Below are positions 20,990-31,319 of a stretch of 64,000 nt of DNA, piece by piece. This stretch comes from Triatoma infestans. Its lineage: Eukaryota; Arthropoda; Insecta; Hemiptera; Reduviidae. A model generated the notes under the pieces. The model was not told the DNA's origin, ran no database searches, and saw only the letters and a program-made list of their open reading frames with translations. The first letter of the stretch is position 1. Each line of letters starts with the position of its first letter. The stretch lies in contig JAAEAF010002807.1 of assembly GCA_011037195.1 (NCBI GenBank), positions 1 to 64,000 of the forward strand. Reading direction: 5' to 3'. The translations under genes were made by a program, and so were the position numbers.

Positions 20990-21660
20990 ACTTATTCCCT
21001 CCACATTCACACACACAAACACGTGCCAAGACCAACTAATCATATAATAAAAAATCTGATGGGAAATATACGCACGACTTTCTCTTACTTCCTGTTATTT
21101 CAATTATTTATAAAATGACAAATTTTCTTTAAACGCAAATTCTATATATTTGTGTTCTAACATAAATATAGAGGTGGAGGAGGGATAAGTATTTTATCTA
21201 CTAACCTTGGCAGGTAGAGAACTGATTATATTATGGCCCAGTAGAGCGCAACAAAAACACAACCAATTTACATATAACATTTGAAATTATCGTCAGAAAT
21301 TCCGCAAAATTATTTAAAATAATGTTTACTTGAAAACTACTACTAATAATAAATATAATACTAATAATACAAAAAATACTAATGATACAAATAATACTAA
21401 TAAAAGTGTATCTGTGCAATTAGCGGACCAAGTTTAAAGGAAATCGTCTAATAGACATTGTCGTCTAAATTTGCACTTCCGGTTGACCGATTTTCTTTAA
21501 ATTTGGAATTCTAGCAATGCTTTTTATATATATCAATGTCATATAAAAGTGATAAAAGCATACATTTTATGACGTGGTACTTTAGAGGAAAGCTTAAAGT
21601 TACTGTTCCCCAAAATATATATAATTACCTGAGAAATGTTTAAAATAAAAGTGATCGGCA
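20990..21660 (-). repeat. DR copies, reverse
   Basis: Junction motif AATCTGATGGGAAATATACGC plus ACGACTTTCTCTTACTTCC (21053-21090), the C module read in reverse (ATAGAGGTGGAGGAGGGATAAG, GGCAGGTAGAG, GGCCCAGTAGAGCGC), then GCACTTCCGGTTGACCGATTTTC (21473) and GGAATTCTAGC of module B. A short run of ATACTAATA repeats lies inside (21340-21400). Confidence 0.7.
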
Positions 21661-22545
21661 TTTAGGGCACAATAATATATTATTAACCATAGTATACGAA
21701 TTTTAAAGAACTTAGATTAGAAAAAACATTTTTTTTTCGTACACTGGGGAAATACGCATTTCCGATGGAAACTTACAAAAATTTTGACAAGATGAAAATG
21801 GTGAAAGTAAAAATAAAAAAATTAAAAGAAAATTAATCAGAATAGTGAGCATAATTAAATAAATAAGGTCTGTCATTATTTTATTTACAATTAACATTCA
21901 TTGTGAGCCTACTATTATTTCATCAGCCTTGAGAAAGCAAAAAAAAAAAAAATGGTTTATCGTGCTTGAGTAGCCAGTTCGGGTATTTAAGTCAACTCAC
22001 TTGATAAAAATGGAGAGTTTCAAAAACACTGACAATACACTATTAATGGAATATTGAGTATGTAAATATGAATAAATTCAGAATAACAATTCCACATTCT
22101 GGTGTATAAAAATTTATTATCCTAATATTAATTTATTTGTTTGATAGAGCATCTACAATTGGATAGTGGTCATTTTTTATCATTATGGCTTATTGATATT
22201 TTTATTTTATTTATTATTATTATTAATATAATATGACTTCAAATACTCTCCCCCCCTAAAAAAAAAACAAACCAACAAAAATCAGAAAGCAATTTCAAAA
22301 ATATTTAATAAAATACAAATAAATTTTAATTGTAATTGACAAATTTTATTTTAACTTCGAAATATTACTAAACGTTTAATTGCCTTTTTACTAATCTAGG
22401 TGGTGGGGAGCCTAAAATAGGTTTTTAGGACATAACACGTAGTTCAATGAGCCTATAATGGATTACAGAGTAGCGCTACCAGCAAGCCTAGAAATACAAC
22501 AATATAAAGATAAATCTAACATAAATAAGAAATAAATTCTTTCCA
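21661..22545. other. AT-rich interval, little structure
   Basis: A DR shred (CATTTCCGATGGAAACTTAC near 21768) and simple AT repetition (TTATTTATTATTATTATTAA near 22210). No gene. Confidence 0.5.
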
Positions 22546-23140
22546 GAAAAAAAATTTTTCAAAGATATTACTTTCTTTAATTCCAAAAATGAAGACAGTA
22601 TAGCAATCGAGTCAAAGTTACGAAATTGAGATTCCCACCCCCCAATCTCGAAAATATCTCAAAAAATGAAAAATTATTAGGAAGCTCAAACTTGATATTA
22701 TTCCATTTAGGTACTAACCACCGCATCAGACAGAAAAAAAGGTTACCGTCCAAATCCATCAACCGGAAATGCGACAATCAATGTTTTTCCTCCCAGATTT
22801 TCCCTAAAAACGGCTTCGAAGATTATCTTTAAAACCATGAACACTATCTTGATATAAACCCATTAGAAATATTGCTAGAATTTCAAATTAGATGAAAATC
22901 TTTTTATCGCAAGTGCCACTTTGTAAGTTTTTCTTAAGTTATTTTGAAATATTCTTGAAATTGTATATAAGGATTTTCTTGAAATCTTGAATGCTGTCGG
23001 CCCAGTTAAAATTCTATAAATTTTAGTTAAAACCATTCTCCGGAAAAAAATGATTTTTGGGAGTTTTGTAGAATTTGTGGCGTTAAAATTTCAAATGTTA
23101 TTAACACTGTCTTCTGGACTACAATGTATTGATATGAATA
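22546..23140 (+). repeat. DR copy
   Basis: ATCGAGTCAAAGTTACG, GCTCAAACTTGATATTATTCC, CATCAACCGGAAATGCGAC (22757), CTTTGTAAGTTTTTC, GGAATTTGTGGCGTTAAAA-type and GTCTTCTGGACTACAATG of the C module. Confidence 0.65.
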
Positions 23141-23224
23141 CCAGCATGTAACCTCAACTTTCTATATTTATTGACCTTATGGATGGTTCCGCAAAAAGCT
23201 AGATAATATCCACGACTGATTTTA

Positions 23225-23395
23225 TCCATCTTATCATGCCTTCATTTTGTTGATTGTAACACAGGTTTTCGGATTCTCATCCATCGTCAAAGTAGCGCTA
23301 TCAATGTCTTTAGAGAGATGACTTTAACTTAATGTTTCTGTCATGCACCACACTGGTTGATTGTGTGTAGGAAGGTTATACTCCGTATATATGGT
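23225..23395 (-). repeat. Family-1 hammerhead-bearing repeat, reverse
   Basis: The reverse motif at 23259-23295 has stem II GGAT/ATCC with a GAGA loop and GAAAACC, but TTGACGA replaces CTGACGA (C3 lost). Flanks TTTAGAGAGATGACTTTAAC and ATGTTTCTGTCATGCACC align loosely to other copies. Confidence 0.6.
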
Positions 23396-23705
23396 TATAG
23401 TAGTATATGTCCATACGCGTATATTACAGCAAAAAGAATGATACAAATTATTATTAAAAATTAAATACTGGTATACAATATTAAATAGAAATTTAAATTT
23501 AGTATTAAGTAAAATTTAAATTTAGTATTAAGTATTTTTAATAAAGGTGTTATGTGATGTAGATTACAGTACTCTGTGTATTAGATGGTACTTTGATATG
23601 GCTGTGCGATAGGAAATTCTTTTATGCCTTTAAAGAATATATGAAGTTAAAAGCGAATAAAATAAAAAAATAAATATTAAAAAGCATGCAAGATGCTTTT
23701 CATCA
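23396..23705. other. AT-rich interval
   Basis: Contains a local duplication of 'aaatttagtattaagta' (about 23494-23535). No gene. Confidence 0.5.
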
Positions 23706-23985
23706 TATTAAATTAAATAAATAAAACTAGGTCAAAACATGTATATTATGTATCATCATGCTTTTTATTTATTTATTTATTTATTGTTTCATGCTTATTT
23801 ATGTTGCAAAACAGGGTTATAAGGAATATTAAGTTGGATTAGACAATTCATGGAATTCTTCCAACTTAATACTCCTTAATACTTTTGTTTAATATAAATA
23901 AGCATGAAACAATAAATAAATAAATAAATAAAAAGCATGATGATACATAAAATGCATGTCTAGTTTTATTTGTTTAATTTAACAC
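23706..23985. repeat. 280-bp palindrome (foldback or MITE-like)
   Basis: Left arm about 23706-23838 and right arm about 23860-23985 are reverse complements with few mismatches and a gap of about 20 bp. Shared blocks: TAAATAAAACTAG, TGTATCATCATGCTTTTTA, a (TTTA)n run, TTGTTTCATGCTTATTTAT and AATATTAAGTTGGA. No ORF. The target duplication is not obvious because of the AT-rich flanks. Confidence 0.8.
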
Positions 23986-24534
23986 TAATCTCAAACTTAC
24001 CATTCGCTATCAATCTTTTTAAACATTTTCTTATATTTATCACGCTTGCATTGCAATATTTTCTCATTTATAAATAATATTATACAGATACATAAACAAT
24101 AATAAAAAAAAAAAAAACTGACTGTAAATATAACTTACACATTCTGAAGAAAACTGAATGAAGTTTCTGAATGAAGTACTTACCTGCAACAAAATAAAGA
24201 ACAATAATAATAACAATAAATAAAACTACTGTTGATATTTCTGTAATTTTTAAAATATTGATTAAAATAATTCAGTTTCCAATAAATTACAACATTTTTT
24301 TGTAGCCGTAGATACTTACGAACTTGTTTAGACGAAATAACAAAATGATTTCAAATAATGGGAGCCAAGACAGTGAATTGTAGAAGAGAATGATGAAAAA
24401 TGTTTTCACGAGCCTCCCAGAAGAATGCATTGAGTAGAAAATAAATACATGTTCACTATTCTCTATGGTGTTGAGGTGTTCCCACGACGATAGTCGTGTG
24501 AGTGTTCAAATAAAACACTCCAGAACAACAGTTT
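23986..24534. other. AT-rich interval, nothing recognised
   Basis: No gene or known repeat. A DR end-like AGTCGTGTGAGTGTTC sits at 24490-24505. Confidence 0.4.
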
Positions 24535-24668
24535 TTAGTTTCTCTCGCTCCTAGTAAGTGGATATATTGCGATCATATCAGATTTTTCGAAATTGAGTTT
24601 TCGCCGGAAATAGAAGTTTTGGGATCCCCTGAAAATGAAAAAAATGATTTTAGCGAATGGTCTGTATG

Positions 24669-24708
<40 letters not shown>

Positions 24709-24850
24709 CATGAGAGTGTTTCAACACCAGATTTTTTTTCCATACTCAGGATATCCACAAAAACATGTATTTCCGGTGATAAAACCTCAAATTTCGAAAA
24801 TTTTGAACGCAATACTTCCTCACCTTACAGCAGTAGAGAAAGTTATTAAA
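24535..24850 (+). repeat. DR module A with (GT)n and an abutting reversed piece
   Basis: TTTCTCTCGCTCCTAGTAAG, GATCATATCAGATTTTTCG, TTTTCGCCGGAAATAG, GGATCCCCTGA, then (GT)n at 24671-24706. From 24770 the same module occurs in reverse (ATTTCCGGTGATAAAACCTC, AACGCAATACTTCC). Confidence 0.7.
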
Positions 24851-25855
24851 TTTAAACCATAAATACATAGTAAATAAAAACATAATAATCTTGTGGAAAT
24901 AATAAAAACTTCAATATCAGAACAATTTTATAATAAAATCCTTGAACTTCTCTTGAGAGTCATTCCATTTGGTCGCTCTGTTGGTAGTTTTTTCCTTACC
25001 TTACCCTCCACTGTTTTATATTTATAAATTCCCCAGAGGAAACCTGTTCCTTTTATTTCTTTCGCTCTCTCTTTTTAAAAAAAAAAAAAAACAGCTCGGT
25101 ATTTCTTTCAGATCATCTTCTTCTTTGTCTTCTCTGTATCATTTTGTTCTTCTTTGTCATCATTTATCATCACTTATGTTTTGTTGAAATAATGATTAAT
25201 CCCATTTCAAATAAATTAATTGTTAATAATGAATTTCTTCCGCTTAATTTACCAGGAAATAAATTATCACACAGTTATGAATTTAAGCCTCTGTCGTCAC
25301 AGTATTCAGGGGGTTAAAGATGTTTCACTGCTCTAACATTATTTAAAATTCATCTTGCAGACTAAGCCACTAATGGCTGAGAAAATACAGAGGAATGGAC
25401 TCCACCTAACATATTGATTACCTTGCTACCCTCTTTTTTTTTGATCACTGTTGATCAGGAGGTTTCAGGAGAGAGAAGATCTGGGGTTTATAGCTGGAAG
25501 ATAAAAAAAAAATATATACGTTGCAGTATGAAGATTAGTTCCTCAAAAACAGAGTATATAGCGAAATGGGAAGAGGAATAAGATAGTTGATGGCCAGACC
25601 TGGCCATCAATTCTCAAATCTGTTACACAATTACAATAGAAAACAAAAAATTAAATTTTACTCAATTGGAGGGAATCTCTTGACTTTAGCACCGACACTG
25701 CTCCACAAGCCAGAGTTTTTTCAAAAGTTAGGACAGTGGAAATGGATTTCTGAACGGAGATGCTCAAAAAGACTAGAGCGGATTGTGTTAGAAATAAATA
25801 AAAAAATGGAATTTCATCCTAAGGATGAAACAATCAATAATATTCAATCAAACAA
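24851..25855. other. Interval without a supported gene
   Basis: AT-rich, pyrimidine-rich near 25020-25170. The 132-codon ORF at 25587-25985 is not called: its second half lies in the family-2 repeat and the first half shows no motif. Confidence 0.5.
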
Positions 25856-26061
25856 TATTGTCCGAGATATTTTCCATGATAGCCTGCTTCTTTTTGTAAC
25901 CATCGACCGGTTTCGGGTATTCGGCCATCATCAGGATGTTTTGTCAAAACAAAATATCGGGCGAAGGCCAGAAACCGGTCGATGATCACAAAAACAAGCA
26001 GGCTATCATGGAGAATATCTCTGATGCTTTCCAACTCTGCGGAGCCAACCATAACAACAAA
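25856..26061. repeat. Family-2 hammerhead-bearing inverted element, internally deleted
   Basis: Left arm reversed (TTCCATGATAGCCTGCTTC, CATCGACCGGTTTCGGG) and right arm forward (GAAACCGGTCGATGATCAC, AGCAGGCTATCATGG, CTCTGATGCTTTCCAACTC) are joined by a very short spacer. The reverse motif at 25901-25938 keeps CTGATGA, GAAA, ACCGGT, C and stem I CATC/GATG, but stem II (GGCC against ACCC) is broken. The right motif has lost CTGANGA. Confidence 0.75.
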
Positions 26062-26069
26062 GAATTTTC

Positions 26070-26650
26070 GTTTTATTAAATTTAAGGCGCGTCTACATCT
26101 AAGAAAAGTCGCAGAATGTTCAAATGTGACATTCCGTTTAGGTCTTAACATGGGATCCGACACTAAATTATCTCCCAAAATTCCTTAAACGGAAGTCCCA
26201 TTTCACTGATTTTTTTATTTTTTTGCGATTATCGCCAAAATGGTTGCAAATTTTTTTTTTTTTAACATAATATCAACTACCCATATAAAAAGCTACATTT
26301 ATTTGAAATTCTTTGGAAAATTCATTGGGGAAGAGGTGAGATTAGGTTTTCTTCTAAAGTGCTATTTCAGTTTATTACACAATTCTATCATCTAAATAAT
26401 ATTATTTATAATTAAATATGTGGTCAAAATTCCGAGCTTGAAGAAAATCGCAAGTGCGTTTTTATTGAAAAGTATTTTTCAGTTTTCTGTTATTTTAGAC
26501 TAAAACGGTTCCAACGGATTTTCTTTAAACTTGGAATGCTTGTTATATAGATGGAAACGTATCACTTTTATGTCATACAATTTTTCTGGAATAATTGATT
26601 TTATAGGTTATTGGGGGGGCGGGGATAGTGTCAGTTAGTTTAATTTTCAC
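26070..26650 (+). repeat. DR copy, modules A end, B1, B2
   Basis: GACATTCCGTTTAGGTC, AACGGAAGTCCCATTTCAC, TTTATTTGAAATTC, GCTATTTCAGTTTATTACAC, AAAACGGTTCCAACGG, GCTTGTTATATAGATGG. Confidence 0.7.
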
Positions 26651-26751
26651 AAGATTTGTTGCTTTTGTCATAGAGTGATTCACATAAGGCTTCTCAGGTG
26701 TACAAGTAGAATCCCCATCACCATTTTTATAGCCAGCCCAACTAAACATTG

Positions 26752-27030
26752 TAACAGAGCCTGCTTCATTTTCTGGTCATCGACCGGTTTCGGGCGTTCG
26801 CCCGTTTTCAGGATGCGTTTGTCGGACAAACAATTTTTACAATGTATATGTAATACAATACAATTAAAAAGACCAGTCAGTGTATAAACTGAATTTGCTC
26901 TGTGCAAGTCTGTGATATCACACTATCTTCTGACAAACGCATCCTGAAGATGGGCGAAAGCTTGAAACCGGTCGATGACCACAAAATGAAGCAGGCTACC
27001 ACGGAAAATGTCTCTGATGCTTTCCAGCTA
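26752..27030. repeat. Family-2 hammerhead-bearing inverted element
   Basis: Left reversed arm (GCCTGCTTCATTTTCTGGTC, ATCGACCGGTTTCGGGCG) and right forward arm (CATCCTGAAGATGGGCG, GATGACCACAAAATGAAGC, CTCTGATGCTTTCCAGC) flank a spacer of about 110 bp with GAATTTGCTCTGTGCAAGTC. The left motif (26778-26816, reverse) has G8 changed to A. The right motif is described separately. Confidence 0.8.
26940..26977 (+). ncRNA. Hammerhead ribozyme-like motif, family 2, core intact
   Basis: Stem I CATC (26940-26943) with GATG (26974-26977), CTGAAGA (26944-26950), T, stem II GGGC/GCTT with two G-T (G-U) wobbles and a GAAA loop, GAAA (26964-26967), palindromic ACCGGT, C26973. The catalytic core is intact. 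The stem II changes keep pairing only through wobbles, so stability is lower than in the copy at 41505. Confidence 0.6.
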
Positions 27031-27084
27031 TAATATAAACATGGTAACTTAGCAATTTTACAGAAAATTTCTGATTTGAAGTAT

Positions 27085-27145
27085 ATTAATTAGAGTAAGA
27101 GAAAGTTGTGTGAGTGTTTCGCATCAATTTTTTGTTTGTTTTATT
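27085..27145 (+). repeat. DR end and junction motif
   Basis: AGAGTAAGAGAAAGTTGTGTG then AGTGTTTCGCATC. No DR module follows, so this is an end next to other DNA. Confidence 0.65.
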
Positions 27146-27955
27146 TTACTATCTAAATGGATGTACTTATATACACACATATACATAGAAGATAGGCCGT
27201 GTACATATACTATACACAGACATTAGACGACAGCTGGCCATTTATATGTATATTTTGCCTGTAATACAGAGGGCTGTGACCTCTTGCCGTGCACGGTTGT
27301 ACATCTAACCAAACCGGTTCTCCATCGCAACACACACATACACACACAGAGAGATAGCACTTTATTCCAGGAGTTGGTAGGGGATAGGGAGGTTATAACA
27401 GACCCCTAGAGATATGTCTCCCTCTATAGCAGGTTTATTTCTATCTCATACTAGTTTTTTAAAAACGTTCGCTCTATTTTCTCATACAACTTCTATTAAT
27501 GATTATTTAATTTCATATTACAGACACTATTAATAAATCATTCCTTCTGATATATGATTATGGAAATTTATTAGGTGAGAGATGTATTATTATTCACGGC
27601 CGTTTTGTATGTAAATTATTGTATCTAAATTTATATTTTCAATTTTATTTTTAAATTTTCATCTAATAAATCAATTTCATTCAATTGGATTTTTGTTTTT
27701 AAAACTGGGTTATACATTTATAACACTCTTCAAAAAAATATGCAAGTTATTTCATTCAAATGGTTACTATGATAGAATTGAATTTTGATTCTGGCAAATT
27801 AAGTTAGTCATTTTAAATAAGACTAAAATTACTCTCAATTAGCTCTAAATATATTTTTTTCCAACAGCGGATTAATGTGACAATTATTCCACCAAAATCA
27901 TTGGTTGTATCAGAGTTGTACTTTTAATCTAAAAAAGATTAAATTTTTTTTAATG
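27146..27955. other. Interval without recognised gene
   Basis: 27170-27440 is less AT-rich (GACGACAGCTGGCC, GCCGTGCACGG, a CA tract near 27330) and unlike the other repeats here; from 27441 it is AT-rich. Confidence 0.35.
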
Positions 27956-28143
27956 GGATATGCACCAAGGTCTGAAAGATCTTGCCCCCGGAGCCTTCTC
28001 GGGCACTGCCAACCTCCGAGCAATGTTCTCTAGCTACAGCCAACACTGCCTATCACCGGGCATGAGCTGTCTACAATTCGAACCCGGGACCTCCGCATTG
28101 CTAATCCAGTGTGCTACCACAAAAGCTAATCCCTTCCCTTACC
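27956..28143 (-). mobile_element. SINE family A, reverse
   Basis: Reverse B box in TTCGAACCCGGGACC (28077-28091), A-box region GTGCTACCACAAAAGCTAATC, tail-side CCGGAGCCTTCTCGGGCACTG and CTATCACCGGGCATGAGC. The A box carries an AAA insertion or substitution. Confidence 0.8.
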
Positions 28144-28319
28144 AACAGTTAAGTCTTCAAAATAATTATTGATTTTGTTTAACTCGACATTTCAACATTG
28201 TTCATATCATTTTCAAGAGTTGTTGAAAGATTTATATTGAGTTGTTAACAAAAAATGATAAGGTACAAAGTAATAAGGTACAAGTGCTAGTGAATATATG
28301 AGTGAGTCCGCAGAGCTAG

Positions 28320-28515
28320 ATAACATCTATGATTTTATCCATTTGATAACAATTCATTTTGTTGTTTCTGCCCGGTTTCGAATTTCCATCCATCGTAAGA
28401 ATAAGGTTTGCAATTAATTCGTTTTGAGAGATGACTTAAACTATATACCTATTTATATCTCCCTTATAAAAGACACTGGTTGATTAGGAGGTTATATATA
28501 TGGTTTTAGTCGTGT
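28320..28515 (-). repeat. Family-1 hammerhead-bearing repeat, reverse
   Basis: The reverse motif at 28368-28398 reads CTTACGA, T, GGAT/ATTC (one wobble), GAAA, ACCGGG. G5 is mutated. Flanks: TTTTGAGAGATGACTTAAAC, ATCTCCCTTATAAAAGACACTGG. Confidence 0.6.
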
Positions 28516-28539
28516 ACACGTCTCTAGACTTTATAGTAA

Positions 28540-29045
28540 TCTCTCAAACAAAGTAAAATGTTTTTAGCCACTTTGGGAAACGAATTTTAAACTTTTGGAA
28601 TAATTTAAAATCTTAAAACCTGATATTCTGTTTAGGAATTATTACCGCATCTAATAAGATTCGGTCAAAATACAAATCTATCACAAATGCGACTTTACTT
28701 GAAGAGATTTCAGCGGTTTTTTTTTGTATTTTACTTCTTTTTTCTTTCTTTAAAATAAAAACCTATCATTTTTATTTGAAACATATTCCGAAAAAATAGT
28801 TTTTAGTAGGGTATTGGGGTTTGTTCTGTCAGTTAGTTTTAAATTTGAATTGTAGAAAAGCTTTGTGTTTGTGAAAGAAGGTGCTCTACACAAGTCCGCT
28901 CAGTTATACAAGTATAAACCTTACCACCCTCTTTTTTGATTGCCAATCTAACTAAATATTGTAAACGTTCAATTTTAAAGAAATATTGTTAATTAAATCA
29001 TATTAAATGGAATAAAAGAAACTCGAGTGAGTGTTATCACCAATT
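28540..29045 (+). repeat. DR copy, degraded
   Basis: CTGATATTCTGTTTAGG-type, ATGCGACTTTACTTG, AAACCTATCATTTTTATTTGAAACATATTCCG, and the end GAAACTCGAGTGAGTGTTATCACC near 29018. Confidence 0.6.
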
Positions 29046-29390
29046 TCTGTCCATATTCAGTGGCCATCAAAACATTTATTGTCTGATTTATTATCTATGG
29101 CGTAAACAAGAATTGATGAAGTTCTCCAAATTAGCCTCATTTAAACTTGTACTAGATTTTGATTATTGAATGGGAATACTGAAGTAGTAAACGTCATCCT
29201 TATTACAAGTTCAAGTTATCCAATTGGTTCATTTCATTATCGGGCCATGAGAAGCCAGACCAGATACAGTAACCTATTGAGTGGGGGGTAGAACTTAGTT
29301 GCAGAGTATTGGTCGAAAACTTAGCTCTATACTGAGTTTACTAATAATGTAGTTTTTTTTTTTTATTCTACCTTGTTTCACTTCGGGTCA
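29046..29390. other. Interval, nothing firmly recognised
   Basis: GTAAACAAGAATTGATGAAG near 29103 loosely recalls the 18171 repeat, too weak to call. Confidence 0.3.
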
Positions 29391-29717
29391 CAATTTTTAC
29401 TTTTCTCTTACTGCTGTGATGGGCCAACAGTTTTCAAAGTTCAATTTTAAACCGGAAATTCATGTTCGGAGATATTCTGAGTAATGGGGAAAAAAAGAAG
29501 TTTTTTAAAATTTGTCTGTCCGTATATATATTATTATGTATATCTATTGTACGTTCATTATGTATATCTATATGTTCGTATGTATGTGAGCTAAAAAATA
29601 AAGTAAAAAAAGAAAAAAATCAATGGGTAGTTTCATACTTGACATTCTGTTCAGAAATCATAAAATGCTTATCACTATTATTTAAAACATGTTTCTGGTA
29701 AAATTGATTTTAGATAT
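29391..29717 (+). repeat. DR copy interrupted by a solo LTR
   Basis: TTTTCTCTTACTGCTGTGATG, TTTTCAAAGTTCAATTTTAAACCGGAAATTC, then TTTCTGGTAAAATTGATTTTAGATAT up to the LTR. Confidence 0.65.
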
Positions 29718-30107
29718 TGTAGGGGTTTTGGTGAACCCCCACCCTCATCCACTCTAGCGGAGAGAAACAGCCCCTCTCGCACAGAGAGGAGAGGCTCGGC
29801 CAGTGTATATATATATATAGAGATGGACAGTCAGAGATCATTCTGTTAAATTCAGTTTTACACATCAGAGATCATTCTGTTGATTTACACATCAGTTTAA
29901 CATCACTCCGTACATATCATTTTAGCCACGTCAGTCTGTCAGTTCAGTTCAGTTCAGTCCTAAACTCTAAAGTGTAAAGTCCTTGGCAGTCAGTTAATTA
30001 TATACATATATCAATTCTATTATCTAATCATATCAATACTAATACCAAATCTTAAGGTGTTTATCTTTCATCATCAACAACCAACATCTCCTCACAACAC
30101 CCTTACA
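29718..30107 (+). mobile_element. Solo LTR, 390 bp
   Basis: It begins TGTAGGGGTTTTGG and ends ACACCCTTACA, flanked by the 5-bp direct repeat GATAT (29713-29717 and 30108-30112). An (AT)n TATA-like run (about 29807-29818) is followed by AGAGATGGACAGTCAGAG, and the block TCAGAGATCATTCTGTT is duplicated within it (about 29833 and 29865). TG...CA ends with a 5-bp duplication are typical of LTR-retrotransposon integration. No internal region, so it is a solo LTR. Strand is inferred from the TATA position. Confidence 0.8.
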
Positions 30108-30139
30108 GATATGATTCTGTTGAATCTGTGAAGTTAAAT

Positions 30140-30735
30140 TTCAAATAAAACACTTAGGCCTTCGAGTCGAGACCGCGCCAGTGGTTCGTTGTAAACGGTT
30201 TTCGCCCGTATTACAATAAGCTTCTTTTGGGTAGTGTCGCCTCTAAAACTGCAACACCAAATTAACAAGATACAGAGTGGTAGTGTAAAGCAGTGGAAAG
30301 ATTCAGGGGTTAGTAGTGATGCAGGGGTTAGCTTCCCCTCCGTTCTGTAGAAGCATGTTGATAGTATGCGGAGCTTACATTTGCCTGACTTGAGAAAGGA
30401 GAGAAGAGAAACAGAACAGTTTTCCACACCCATACAAGGCGGCAACTTTATTAACAAGTCAGTGGGAGAAAAGACTAAGACCTCGTCCCACAATAGCCAT
30501 CATACGCAAAGTAGAGAAAATTAAGCTCTGCGTGCTACGAACAGCCAACTACAAACAGGAGGGGGAAGCTAACCCCCACCTCACTTCTGCTCTACACTAC
30601 CCACTCTGTGGTGTTGCAGTATTAGAGGTGACACTACCCTGAAGAAGCCTATTGTAATTTCGGCGAAACGTCTGTTTACAGCAAAACCACTGACGCGGTC
30701 TCAACCTGAAGATCTAAGTGTTTTCATGACAATGG
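30140..30735. repeat. Inverted-repeat element with a third hammerhead-like motif
   Basis: Left arm about 30145-30345 and right arm about 30560-30730 are imperfect reverse complements: AACACTTAGGCCTTCGAGTC / AACCTGAAGATCTAAGTGTT; GACCGCGCCAGTGG / CCACTGACGCGGTC; AGTGTCGCCTCTAAAACTGCAAC / TTGCAGTATTAGAGGTGACAC; GGGGTTAGCTTCCCC / GGGGAAGCTAACCCC. The overlapping 119-codon reverse ORF (30134-30493) lies in this repeat and is not called. Confidence 0.75.
30639..30672 (+). ncRNA. Possible hammerhead-like motif, third type
   Basis: CTGAAGA (30639-30645), A, GCC / GGC three-bp stem with a 12-base loop, GAAA (30665-30668), palindromic ACGT (30668-30671), C30672. Core letters and order fit, but I see no good stem I. 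The left arm has the same block in reverse with CTGAAGA degraded. Confidence 0.4.
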
Positions 30736-30769
30736 CCACGGAACCCTGAAAGATTACAAGATTCAAATG

Positions 30770-31010
30770 TTTTGTCCGATCTTATTGGTGCTCTCTTTTG
30801 GTCTACAATATAATCACTTCAACTATTACCTGCCTTAGGTGTATATACATGCATCCATTCCTACGCACAACTGTATTTATATTACAGCTAATTAAATATA
30901 TCCAAGTTAAAAGTAAATTAGACACTTGTATAATTGCATTAACTGCAGCAATAAGAGAGATCGTGCGTGTGTTTCACAACGGATTTGTATTCTTATTTTT
31001 TCTAGAAATA
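30770..31010 (+). repeat. DR module C and end
   Basis: TTGGTGCTCTCTTTTGGTCTAC-AATATAATCAC, ACCTGCCTTAGG, ACTGCAGCAATAAGAGAGATCGTGCG plus TGTTTCACAACGG. Confidence 0.55.
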
Positions 31011-31319
31011 TTGACAAAAATTATAATTTTAAGTAAACAAAGAGAACTGATGAACTTAACTCAAAATATTTGACTTTCATCTGTGTTTGTTCTGGTTTCA
31101 TTTGATTTTCTATGTTAATATTTAGTTTCTAATTAGCTGCTGAATATATTTTACATTGTTAATTATATGTAGGTCTCTAGGCCTAACTAATTTACTTAAT
31201 ACAGTAAGTAGGTTTTCTATTTTCTATTGCTTTATTTTTAGAATGCATTTATTATTATTTTTTTTTGTACAAAAAATAGTTTCGTTAAAAATAGTTCTAT
31301 GTCAATGCGTGTTAGTTTC
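31011..31319. other. AT-rich interval
   Basis: Nothing recognised. Confidence 0.4.

Noticed and set aside
25587..25985. 132-codon ORF
   Set aside because: The second half lies in the family-2 hammerhead repeat, the first half has no recognisable motif or codon signal, and other copies of the repeat do not keep the frame.
30134..30493. 119-codon reverse ORF
   Set aside because: It is contained in one arm and the loop of the 590-bp inverted repeat; no domain seen.
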